DNA from: Lunularia cruciata
Lineage: Eukaryota > Streptophyta > Marchantiopsida > Lunulariales > Lunulariaceae
Direction of reading: 5' to 3'
DNA: 64,000 bases
NCBI GenBank assembly: GCA_948567375.1
Contig: OX419758.1
Coordinates: 55,743,001-55,807,000 of the forward strand
Shown: one piece after another, positions 48,781 through 59,500 of the stretch
Position numbering within the stretch: the first letter of the stretch is position 1
Layout of the letters: every line of letters starts with the position of its first letter
The notes under the pieces: model-generated
What the model was told of the DNA's origin: nothing
The model's database searches: none
The model's input: only the letters and a program-made list of their open reading frames with translations
Translations under genes and position numbers: made by a program

Positions 48781-51450
48781 GGAATAATGATGTGCAATCA
48801 TCCTAAACCGGTCCTCATCCAATTTCACTTTGCTCACAATAGAATGTGAGTGGTAATGTGCTCATGAGATCATCCTTAGAAGTCCATGGAAATGGACCAC
48901 CAAGAGGTAGATTATGATTTGAGTCAGGAATGAGATTGGAATTGAGAATGTGATTCACCATGATCCACTAAATCCACTATTTTCTCAATGTTTGGTGGCA
49001 CCAAGCTCAAATTTCCCTTAACTTTACTATCTACTCCATTTTCTGTATGTTGTGCAAACATCTTACAACAAACTTTATCCTTTGGGCTTGATGAAAATTT
49101 TTATGAGAACCCAAGTTCAAAAGCCATAACATGAATCTTTGAAATTGGACAGAATTTTAGATTTCAACATGAATATTAAACACTTTTTGAAGTCTTCATG
49201 TTTCATCATATCAACCAACATAGGATGCACATTCAACAACATTTCAAGTGTATTCTCTTTGTACTTCCCCTTCCAGGACACACACTCAATTTACTTTAAT
49301 TCTTTTTTGAACTTTGATAACTAAAAATCAACTTCTTATTTTTCACTTACAAAATAGTATGTGAAGTACATTTCATGGATACACATAAAAGATTTACAAA
49401 TGTCACTATTTTGCACATAAGTGTGTATATTTATTGGTTTCTTTCATTGCATTTCTTTAGGTTTCTAACGGTAATGTTTTAGCATGGATGTCAAGCAAGG
49501 CACCCAAACTATGATATCTACTAAATAAAGAGTGGATAGCACTAGAACACCATTCTACACTCATATCTATTCCATAACCTATGAATAAGTGAAATTAAGT
49601 GATCCTTAATTGTACTAACCTTGTTCGAGTACCAAACATAAAAAATATTTAAGTACCAAGCATGAACAAATATGTAAGGAATATCATCTATAACAAGTCA
49701 AAGTACTAGGTATAGTACCATCCATTTTAGTTATTTTTTAATTTCAATCATTTTTTATATGGGATTTTCATTAACCTTGGATTTTCTCACGGGAGTTCCT
49801 AGGTTAATTTGGATATATCAACTTTAAACCCTTGTAGTACAAAATTTACGGAAGTGGAACAAGATACATGACAATATTGCATTGAAGAAGACAAACTAAG
49901 ACTATAAATAATGTTTTGTTCAATCATTCATTTGTGGTTCTAATGTCCAAACTAGCAACGATAACAATTATGCATACAAGAAAATCCATAGACTCGGAGA
50001 TTATTCGTTTACTTTTGCAAAGAATATTATATGTTTTTAAGATAAATAATTTATAATCCTTATTAATAGTTAGTATGTTTTAGCATTATGGATCATTAAC
50101 TGCATCCACACATGACATTTTAGCCTTTTCTTGTCGTATTCACGTTTACAACGTTTGGTTTTTTTATAATTAATCTGCGGTGTTTTCTGCAGAATTCTTA
50201 CTTTATTTCATCAAGTGCATGCATGAAAAGCTTCGTTCATTGGGTATTGCACTTGACCACTTTATATATGTTTCAAGTTCATAAAATTACTCGGGCCATG
50301 CATATGTTTACTCCTAAGTGCAGCCCTCCCATGTCTCTTAACGAGAAGTAGAATACTAGTAATCATCCGCCTAGAATGTATAGAAGCGAACTCAAAATTT
50401 GAGGGATCAAATGACTAACATAGCAGATAAGTTTTTAGTAGTGCTATGCTGTATGTAGACATAATGATTGAAAACATATAAAACTCCCTACTTATGAATT
50501 ATGTTTTTCTTATGAGCTTTGGTTTACTGTAAAGGACGCAAAACTGTTCAACAAAGTCAATGTAGGTCTCGTCTCCTACAACAGCGTTAATGGAAATCCA
50601 GGGTCATATCCCATTTTGTCTCCAGGAAATATCTGAACTAGACGATTGGAAAATGCTTAAACAAAAGATGATGCACTTTAGATTTTAGCATATTCACATA
50701 TGCACCGTGAAACATGTAACTTGAACTTCAAAACCAGGAACTTTGGTTTCAGTTGGTAGTGTATCGATTCCTTTTAAGTATGTTCAAGACTTGCTTCAAT
50801 CTGACGTTCTTTGACAGTAAGCTATTTTCGTAGAAAATGACTTTTCATATTCACAAGTTGGTATTATCAAAACCAGGCCAATAGTTTAGCGGAGGTTTAA
50901 GAGTCCGACAATCCAAAGTAATATTTCATCCACATTACTGCGTATGGGTGTGGGAAGGTGATCTGGACCTTGCTCTTGTCTCTGAATTTGATTATCAAAT
51001 AGCACGTCCATATATATGATGTGACAGTGTCTAATTAGAAATACGAGTTGGCAACGAGTCTTGTTTTTTAGTGAACTTGGCCGTCTTAATGAAATATAGT
51101 GCAGCTTGTGAATACGAATAAGTCTTCAACACACTATTCTGGTTACGATGATGACCAATTGAAGCTATGATTCCATGGCATCTAAGTGAAGGGAAACATT
51201 TTGCAGAAAATGCGCCATGCAAATCTACATTTCTTTAAGGGACTCGTATTTATGTGGATTCCCTACCAAGGGACAATATGTTCATTTGAGAGTCAAGTCT
51301 AAAAGAGTTTTTATTTTTTAAATCTTATCTATCTCATAATATTCTGAAGCTTTTTTAACATCGAATCCAACCTCGGTTTAATGGTTCTACCAACTTTAAT
51401 TAAGAAGGTTAGTAATCCTCCAAGTTAATGCTAATGTTAATGTTTTATCA
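48781..51450. other. AT-rich spacer
   Basis: No recognisable gene or LTR. From about 50300 onward G+C rises towards the XPO1 side. Short open stretches near 50567-50685 and on the minus strand at 51031-51222 have no recognisable domain. Confidence 0.4.
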
Positions 51451-51451
51451 G

Positions 51452-51813
51452 TACCTTTGGCCACGAGAAGAAGGTGAGTTATTTTATTCGACACTGGACG
51501 GAGTAAAAGAGCCGTTTAGCTGATCAATTGTGGTTTTGAGCAAGTCTATCCAATATACCCGGGCTTCCAGACGTAGAGACTCCTATAACACAGGAGGAGA
51601 ATAAAATAAGATAACTGACTCAAATGACAGACAGATAGTGTTTTGCCTTCCTCATGTTGTTTCAACTCTACTCTTTCCAGATTCTTCATTTCACGTGAAG
51701 GTCCAAATGCCGAAGACGATGAAGTATCTCTGCAAGATGGTGGCCTTCCACAATTTAGGGTGATGATACCACATCCAATAAATGATCGGTTTGGTGATAG
51801 TAAAACTAAATGA
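51452..51813 (+). other. candidate terminal exons of an unknown gene
   Basis: A 21-22 base segment flanked by TTTTATCAG and GTGAGTTA (51452-51473), and a 133-base segment after a clear TTCAACTCTACTCTTTCCAG acceptor (51681-51813) that encodes a 43-residue acidic tail ending in D-S-K-T-K and a stop. The composition is protein-like, but I recognise no family and cannot connect the pieces. The minus strand is also open here (51546-51959). Confidence 0.2.
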
Positions 51814-53045
51814 TAGTAAGACGAGAATGAAAAGACGAGCTTGGATTCTAGCGCAGTCTTGAAGCTGACTTTACTTCTCGAGAGACCGTAAAATTTTACA
51901 GATTTTCCATAACTTTGATGGGAACTATTTAGCATAGTTTTTGCAGAATTGGACCCCACAACTTTAAAGCATATTTAGATGGATTATATGGAGAACTTAA
52001 TGAGTAGTATATAAAAGAAAATTCTTCTTCTACAACTACACGCAACGTACATGCATCAAGGTTATAATGCAACGTGTTGTATGGATGGCTGGTGGAAGTA
52101 TAGACGAAGAACCGTAAAAGGTATTATGTGCATAAAAAGCTATGAAGCGTATAAGCTTTTACCGTGAAATTTCTGTTTGATATTCACTGGTCGTTTTGAA
52201 CCTGAGAGTCTTTAGCGGGCGTTATGTACTTTCATTTCATCTCCTTTCATGTGTAATGTGTATCATACATTTATGTTTCTTTAGTTGTTAGTAGCACTCG
52301 TGTACTTGAAGTACATGACAATCTTCCTATAGTGACGTGCATTTTACTCAAGAGTTAAATGCATGTCACTATAGGAGAATTACGCGTCCGTAATCATTCC
52401 CGATATCACTTCGTCTATAAGCAAATGACCAATCCGCCGGGAAAAACAAAAAACTAGAAAGTTTCCAGTGTTAGTATCGGCATTTCAACCCCAGTTATTA
52501 GTAAGATAGAGAAAGTCGAAAAGTTACATTTGAATCATGCATGTCGAAATGTTGTGTACTACACTGTAATGTCAAACGCCCTTTGAAGTATGAGCAAGGG
52601 TTGAAAATGACGATACTGAATTCGTTCGGTACAACGAACTCGACAAATTGACAACAGACCAATGAATCGTAAAAAGTCGAGTTACACTACCAAACCTCAG
52701 ACGGGTCAAATCTCCGTAGGTCACAACGAAATGCGAAGACGAGAAGAAAGAAAGCGTGTCCATGACCGACTCGTTACCAAGCGCGTAGTTTAAAGTTTCT
52801 GGAAAGTCCATGGCGTAAAAGAGGACGAAATCGCGGGCGAAGGCGACGGACAATTCCGGTGGGTTGACATTCCGTGGGGAGGTAAACGGACGACAGTGGG
52901 AGTGCGCGAACGGAGCGCTCGATATTGGTGGATCGCGGGGCTCCGTCCAAGGGCGTAAACCGTCAAATGCAACGGAAAGAAATGCAGAAACCTAAAGACG
53001 AATTAGGGAAAGAAAAGAAGGGGGAGGAATCGGGAAAGAACATCG
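51814..53045. other. intergenic and promoter region of XPO1
   Basis: Single-copy-looking sequence with rising G+C. It holds the hairpin at 52325-52376. From about 52780 it is CpG-rich. I see no convincing TATA box close to the gene. Confidence 0.5.
52325..52376. repeat. 20-bp near-perfect hairpin
   Basis: Arms 52325-52344 and 52357-52376 pair at 19 of 20 positions, loop 12 bases. The arm contains CTATAGTGAC. About 1.2 kb upstream of the XPO1 start. Confidence 0.85.
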
Positions 53046-53102
53046 AGGAAGGAAGGAAGGAAGGAAGGAGGAGGAGGAGGGGTGGTGGGCAAGGAGGGAG
53101 GG
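53046..53102 (+). promoter_or_regulatory. GGAA/GAG tract and possible G-quadruplex
   Basis: (GGAA)n at about 53046-53069, (GAG)n to 53080, then four G runs (53079-53082, 53087-53089, 53096-53098, 53100-53102) with loops of 4, 6 and 1 bases, which fits the G3-N1-7 quadruplex rule. It lies 490 bases upstream of the start codon on the sense strand. Confidence 0.5.
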
Positions 53103-53307
53103 AATTTTTCAGCGTGGGAGAAGCAACCGAGAGCTCGACGACGCCCGAGCCGACTCTCTTGCGAGAGAGGAGGGAGGTGGGAGGGACGGACAGGCTCGTC
53201 TGAAAGACGACACAGACAAGCTTGCGAGTTTTCTCGACGAGATTATTGAGTTATTGGCGCGAGGGAGGAGATAGGGAACTCTTAGGTTTGAGACGACGAA
53301 GAGAGAC

Positions 53308-53321
53308 AGAGAGAGAGAGAG
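53308..53321 (+). repeat. GA dinucleotide run
   Basis: A short GA run in the purine-rich leader. Such runs are bound by plant BPC/GAGA-factor proteins and are common in plant leaders. Confidence 0.7.
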
Positions 53322-53334
53322 GGGAAGGAGGAAT

Positions 53335-53340
53335 ATGTGA
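53335..53340 (+). promoter_or_regulatory. start-stop upstream reading frame (ATGTGA)
   Basis: ATG directly followed by TGA, 257 bases upstream of the XPO1 start. If it is in the mature leader it is a minimal upstream frame of the kind that stalls ribosomes at the start codon. Confidence 0.4.
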
Positions 53341-53448
53341 TAGACCGGCTTTGAGGTGGAGCAAGGGGGAGTTGTGTAGGAGAGGGAATAACGACGATTA
53401 CAATACAGGTAGGGAGTTGTGGAGTTACGGGGAGAATCGACGAGAATA

Positions 53449-53460
53449 ATGACCTGGTGA
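53449..53460 (+). promoter_or_regulatory. three-codon upstream reading frame
   Basis: ATG ACC TGG TGA, 143 bases before the main start. No other ATG lies between here and 53592. Confidence 0.4.
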
Positions 53461-53591
53461 AGGTTACAAAGAGAAGAGAGCGCGGGAAGAGAGTGAGGAA
53501 GGGAAGTGAAGGAGCTGAAGGAACGAAGGAGGAAAGGAGAAGTGGGAAGGAAAGCAGGAGGAGGAGGAGATAGTAGGCGGCACGGGAAGAG

Positions 53592-56500
53592 ATGGCGGAG
53601 AAGCTGTTGGACTTCACGCAGCCGTTTGATGTCGGGCTTCTTGATGCTACTGTCGCTGCGTTCTACGGCACAGGGTCGAAAGACGAGGTATCGTCGAGTC
53701 TCTGGATGATTATCTTCACCTTCTAACTGCATGAGCATTAATAAATATAAACTTCATAGATAAAAACACAGGAATTCGGCGAAATTGATCCCTGGCGCAT
53801 TAGCGATGGGGTTGCATCTTGAGCCAAACAGGCTATTGCTGGTGTTCTCAAGCTGGTTTCGCTCGGACCAGACTCACAGTTTTCAAGGGGAACAATGTAG
53901 GCTGAAGTTCGGAGGTTCCAGAACGACAGTGCAGCTGTAGGGATTATCTACCGGGTCTGGTGTAGGTTGTGGATTCTTTGGTTACCCTGGAGGTCTTCAT
54001 CTGACAGTATTTACTGTAACAAGATGTCTGATACACGTCAATTCTCACCGATGAACACCCTAAAACCTAGGTTTAGCGAAGCTTAGCTTTCCAGCGCAGC
54101 GTTTGTAAGGGGAAGAGTTCATCTCTCCTGGATAACATGGCTAGCTGAATAGATGGCCTGCACGATCTGAAGAAATCACACACCTTTTTGCTCGTGGCTG
54201 TGGAGCCGAAAAGTCAGGTTTGATCCAGACAAATCAGGAACTTGTCTTAAATCTGCCTTTTTTGATTTGCAGAGGGCAGCAGCCGAAAGAATTCTGAGAC
54301 AGTTGCAGGAGCACCCCGACACGTGGACTCGTGTCGTGACTATCTTGCAAAAGTCGGGAAACTTGAATTCAAAGTTTTACGCTCTTCAGGTTCTGGAGGG
54401 TGTCATCAAGTACCGTTGGAATGCCTTGCCCATGGAACAACGGGATGGAATCAAGAATTACATATCCGACCTGATTGTTCAGGTGAAAAGTTGCCTCCAC
54501 CACACCGTTTTTCAGTGCAATAGACTTTCAACAGAGTGGTCTGTGAATAATCGCTAAGGGAGACCTCTACTGAACGAGATTGGATTTTTTAAGTGATGGA
54601 GCCTGTTTATTCCTCGTACCTTTGTTCTTGACGAGTTGACGAATATCTGTGAAGTTTTAGATGAAGTCTATCATATGTTTGATATGCTTTTTAAGGAATT
54701 GGTTCGAAGTATATTAGTCTCCTTTTTCTCCAAAGATAATCGTTCGGGTTGATGCTGTCGTGTTCTCTGGTTTGGTGAAATATTGTCTATTACAGCTTTC
54801 TTACGTCCCCTAGCTATTGGCATGTCAATAAGTGTGCTGATTTATAGTGGTATTCAGTAATTCAAGTTTGTCTGCTCGTGAACGCCGAACAAATTTGAAG
54901 TGTTATCTGAACCGAAATTCAGTACCCTGTCGTGTCTCAGATGTTTCCTCGCAGTTCTTTTGGTCATTTGGACACCCCTCTGTGTATCTAAGAGTGCTAA
55001 GAGTTCTAAGAGCCTTCAAGGTAGATTCGATGATTTCTGTTTGATTATAACAAGTATGTAAGCCTTCAGTTTTCTCTAAAATCCCACCATCCATGCTATG
55101 CAATGCACACAGTTATCTAGCAACGAGGCATCGTTTCGACATGAGCGACTATATGTGAACAAGCTGAACATCATACTAGTCCAGGTAAGCCCGAATTGGT
55201 TGAACTAGTGTTCATTAGCGTCCCTTTTACGGATCCTCAACGTGTTGAAGTCTGTAAGGTTACTTTGTAGAATGTTGGTTGCTTCCCTCCATCTTAACAC
55301 TGCCCGGACGACAACCGTTTACATTTGACGGCGTTTAGGACTAAGTAGGTTTGAGTTCATACAGCTGGATTAAGTAGTGGACATGAATCCGTGCATGCCT
55401 GTGCACCAATCTGTAGCTTTGGAGTATATCAGCCAATCATTAGAGGATGCAATTCATCTTGTTAATTGCTTCTATTCGTTTCAGGTTTTGAAGCACGAGT
55501 GGCCTGCTCGGTGGCCTAGATTTATTCCCGATCTTGTCTCAGCCGCGAAGAGTAGTGAAACACTCTGTGAGAACTGCATGGTCATTCTGAAGGTACTGTG
55601 TATATTTTGCGGGGACATTTATCCCTTTGTCAGAGTGTATCGAGTCCATGGCATTGGCACAATGGAGTTGTGATATTTTTCTCTGCGGACAGTTGCGAAT
55701 GTCTAAGCTATTTTTGAGAAACAATGGATTTGAGCTTCTCCACGCAAGATGGATATTACCTCGGACTTCCACATACTTACAGCTCTGTCCTGCTGCTGTT
55801 TCTACACAAAGCTCTTTCAAAAGGGACTCTTTGTTCTGTTCCACTTCTACAACTGTTCCATCTAATGTTGACCTCATGGTTTTGTTCCCATACAGCTTCT
55901 TAGCGAAGAGGTTTTTGACTTCTCTCGCGGGGAATTGACCCAGAGCAAGATCAAAGAACTGAAGCATTCACTGAACAGGTAGCCGCTTTTTCTAGCTTCT
56001 CTACTCCGTTACAGCTTGGCTTGTCTCTTCCTGCATCTTATGAATTATGGTGCGATAATTGTCCAAAGATCTTATGCTGGCTCTCTTCAGTGACAACGTC
56101 TATCTTGTCAGTGTGACTCATCATCTGGTTATTTGCTTTTTGGCCGTCGCAGTGAATTTCAACTCATACATGAGTTGTGTCAGTATGTTCTATCCGTGTC
56201 CCAACGGCCTGAACTTATACGCGCTACGTTGGCCACTCTGCATGCTTTCTTATCCTGGATACCCCTGGGATACATATTCGAATCATCTTTGGTAATCCCT
56301 GCAAAATCATCACTCGTTATTATATTTCATTATCATTTGGCATATCCTTTACACCGTGGATGCTGCCACAGAATGTATGGATTTTCGCTTGTGTTACGCC
56401 CTATATTTTCTTGCTTAGATCACCTTCTGTTCGGTTTGCTTCCCTTTCTTACTTGCATTTCGCTGCTTCCGCATGCATGTTTCCTGTCCGGTCCCAAGTG

Positions 56501-59500
56501 GGTTCTGGATCCCCCGTTTGGTGAACGGCTTCTGCTCCCATTTCTCAAATATCCGTACACAAGAGTACTTACATCAAGTCGCGGAGTTGCTTTGGCTTCC
56601 TGCCTCGAGCAATTTGTTGGAATTCTCTCTAACCCCCAGGTCACTATAACATTATCTGGATCTCTAAAACAATTCTGAACGTGGATGGTGCAGTTGGAGA
56701 CTCTGTTGAAGCTCTTTCCCATTGTGGCCTACCGAAATCTTGCTCTCCAGTGTTTGACGGAGGTTGTAGCTTCGGCTGGAGCTCAAATCCTTGTTCCTTC
56801 ATCACTTAATTGGTGCATTATCATCTCGCAGTAATGCTGATCAGTGAACTACTTTATCTAGACCTTGTTTCGTCGTTCAGAGACACTTTACAGCATATAT
56901 TTTGTTGAAGGTAATAGACATTGGTATATGGTATGTTTGACATCACCTTGACTGGATGCGTTCTTAATTTACATGTTCAATTTGCTGATGGAAGTCGTCA
57001 CTGCGTTTGCAGGTTGCTGTGCTAAGTTTTGGGGATTTTTATGATGCTCAGTTCGTTAAGCTGTATACAATTTTCATGGTCCAACTTCAGGTAAAACCTA
57101 GACGCCAAGTGAAAGCGGAAGTCCTCTCTGTTAAGATTGGATCTGGTAGAACGTTTGAAGGTTCATAGACGTTAGTTTGAGTTGAAGCATCTTGGTCTAC
57201 ACCAGTTTGTCAAACTATGTCTGTTTTCTCCTTCGCTTCTTCCCAACATGTCTGCTTTGTCATTCTGTAGATCATACTGCCACCTGGGACTCACATACCG
57301 GAAGCATATGGTAGTGGTTCTGACGAAGACCAGGTATGATACAATGTCCCTCCCCTGGTCTATCTTGCGCTATTGAGTTATGCCTAGCATTGACTTGCTG
57401 GCTACCCATTTCTGATGTTCCTCTTCGTTCAGATTCGGAATCTGCTAACTTTGTGTTTTACGAGTTCTTTTTTTTTTTGGTGAAGATATGAATGCATGGG
57501 TTGGATACGCCGGGTCCACATCGTTCCCTCAATTAAGTAGATTGCTGACCATCTGATTCTCTACGCAGGCCTTCATCCAGAACTTGGCTCTTTTCTTTAC
57601 CTCGTTTTATAAGGTGAGTACGACTGATTCTCAGCGGAAGCTAATAGCCCCTCCTACAGTTACATCTGACGACATGTTTATGCTGTGGAGAGAGTTAATA
57701 GTTTGATGAATGTGGCTGTTTGCAGTCTCACATCGGAGTAATGGAAGCAACTCAAGAAAATCAAAGTGTATTGTTGATGGGACTTGACTACCTAATTGGT
57801 ATCTCATACGTGGACGACACAGAAGTTTTTAAGGTAATTTTAGTCCTAGTCACTTCCTTAAGGATGTTCAAAATCATCTACGCGACTATAGTCATAGAAT
57901 ATGTTCAAGTGTTATGGGGGTTTAGGGGCATTTCTGACCACTTCTGAGTACTCACTTATGCCTCTTCATCTCCATCCCCACTCTGGAAATTAAACGACAA
58001 CCTCAATTTTATTTATCATGAACAGTGCCCTTCATGAACTGCTGGAGATCGTTCCACAGTACGATTAGTTACCAGCAAGCTTCGTCAGTGACGCCGTTTC
58101 CTGTCTTTTGTTGTCTTAGTTTATACGAAACTGATTTTCTAGCGGCTCTAATTTGAAAACCTTTCACAGGTTTGTCTGGACTATTGGAATTCGCTCGTGT
58201 GTGATCTTTTCCAATCTGAGTGCAACATGGAAACTCCTGCAACAGCAAGTCCATTGGGCCTACAGGTATTAACCCTGTCAGGCAAGAAAAGGTCTTCTTG
58301 AGTGTTTTTTGCTGCTTTTGTTGCTTAGGTCGGAAGCTACTGTTGCGCCTTCATATTGACACTAAGCGACACAAACAGTTCTATATTCTGACCTTAATCA
58401 CAAATTGCTGTCCAATGTTTGTCCACAGGTTGGCCTCGGCGTAAGTATGGGTGATGGGCTTGGTTCTCAACTCTCACATAGGAAGCAGCTATACTCTGGA
58501 CCACTGTCAAAACTTCGACTTCTCATGATCAGCAGGATGGCCAAACCTGAAGAGGTTTTGATTGTGGAAGACGAAAACGGTAATATCGTACGGGAGACAA
58601 TGAAAGACAACGACGTCCTGGTTCAATACAAGGTCATTACACTCTTGAAGTTCCTACATTCCTTGTCTTCTGTGAAATGAGAGTTTGTATGCACTTCGGT
58701 CAAAATACTATCCAAGCGTGTTATGGGTTTGGCACCGCCTTTACTCTCAACGGTTTTAGTGGTCGTAACTGGACTGAACTTGGGTTCAGGAGAGTTAGGA
58801 AGAGGATGATATTCTTCATCAATTTGGGGCAGCATGTAGTTTTTCAACTTGGAAATACTCTGATGAAGTTGGAGAATTTACATGCACTTGACCGGAACCC
58901 ACAATGGATCCTCACAAGGATTAAGAACTTTGCACTTCGGACTCCACGTAGAAATAAAATACCCAAACTCAAAGCTCTCATCCCCTCATATCCAAACTCA
59001 AGCTCCGGAATAGGAGAAGTATCCCTGTTACTTTCTCATAGTAAGAAAGTTTAGTCACGTGGGAGTCCTTGAGGTAGTGGCAGAATGGGTAATAATGGTA
59101 ATTATATGCAGCCTCTTTGGCACTGCCTCAAACACATCATAGAGATGCTCATGTCTATTGCAGCAATAGAGAAATGTGGAACTAAATAGAGACGAGTTTT
59201 CACTCTAGAAGGAAGCCAAGGGTATTGAGGTCCACTGTAACTGAACTGACAGGTCCTCTTTCATGTTTCTGTAGATAATGCGAGAAACTTTGATCTATTT
59301 GTCTCATCTGGACCATGAAGACACGGAACAGCAGGCAAGATTACTGGTTTGCTTTTGTCTTTGATTGTTGACATGTAGTTCTTGTTGCTCTATAATGATA
59401 TTACGTTTTCCCTTACGAGCTTGGGTGACGTTAATTCTCTAAAAGCTATGTTCTGATGCTCAAGGTGTTAACCTTCTGCTTTACCCTACAGATGCTGAAG

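Noticed and set aside
51546-51959. 137-codon frame on the minus strand
   Set aside because: No recognisable domain. The region also has splice-like signals on the plus strand. I treat it as chance.
53109-53738. 209-codon frame on the minus strand over the XPO1 leader and first exon
   Set aside because: It is the complement of a purine-rich leader (Ser/Leu/Pro-rich low complexity) and overlaps a well-supported exon on the other strand.
54055-54085. Telomere-box-like ACCCTAAAACCTAGGTTTAG in intron 1
   Set aside because: Imperfect and inside an intron; no second element to support a regulatory call.
55539-55967. 142-codon minus frame in XPO1
   Set aside because: Covers exons and intron 4 of the sense-strand gene; a shadow.
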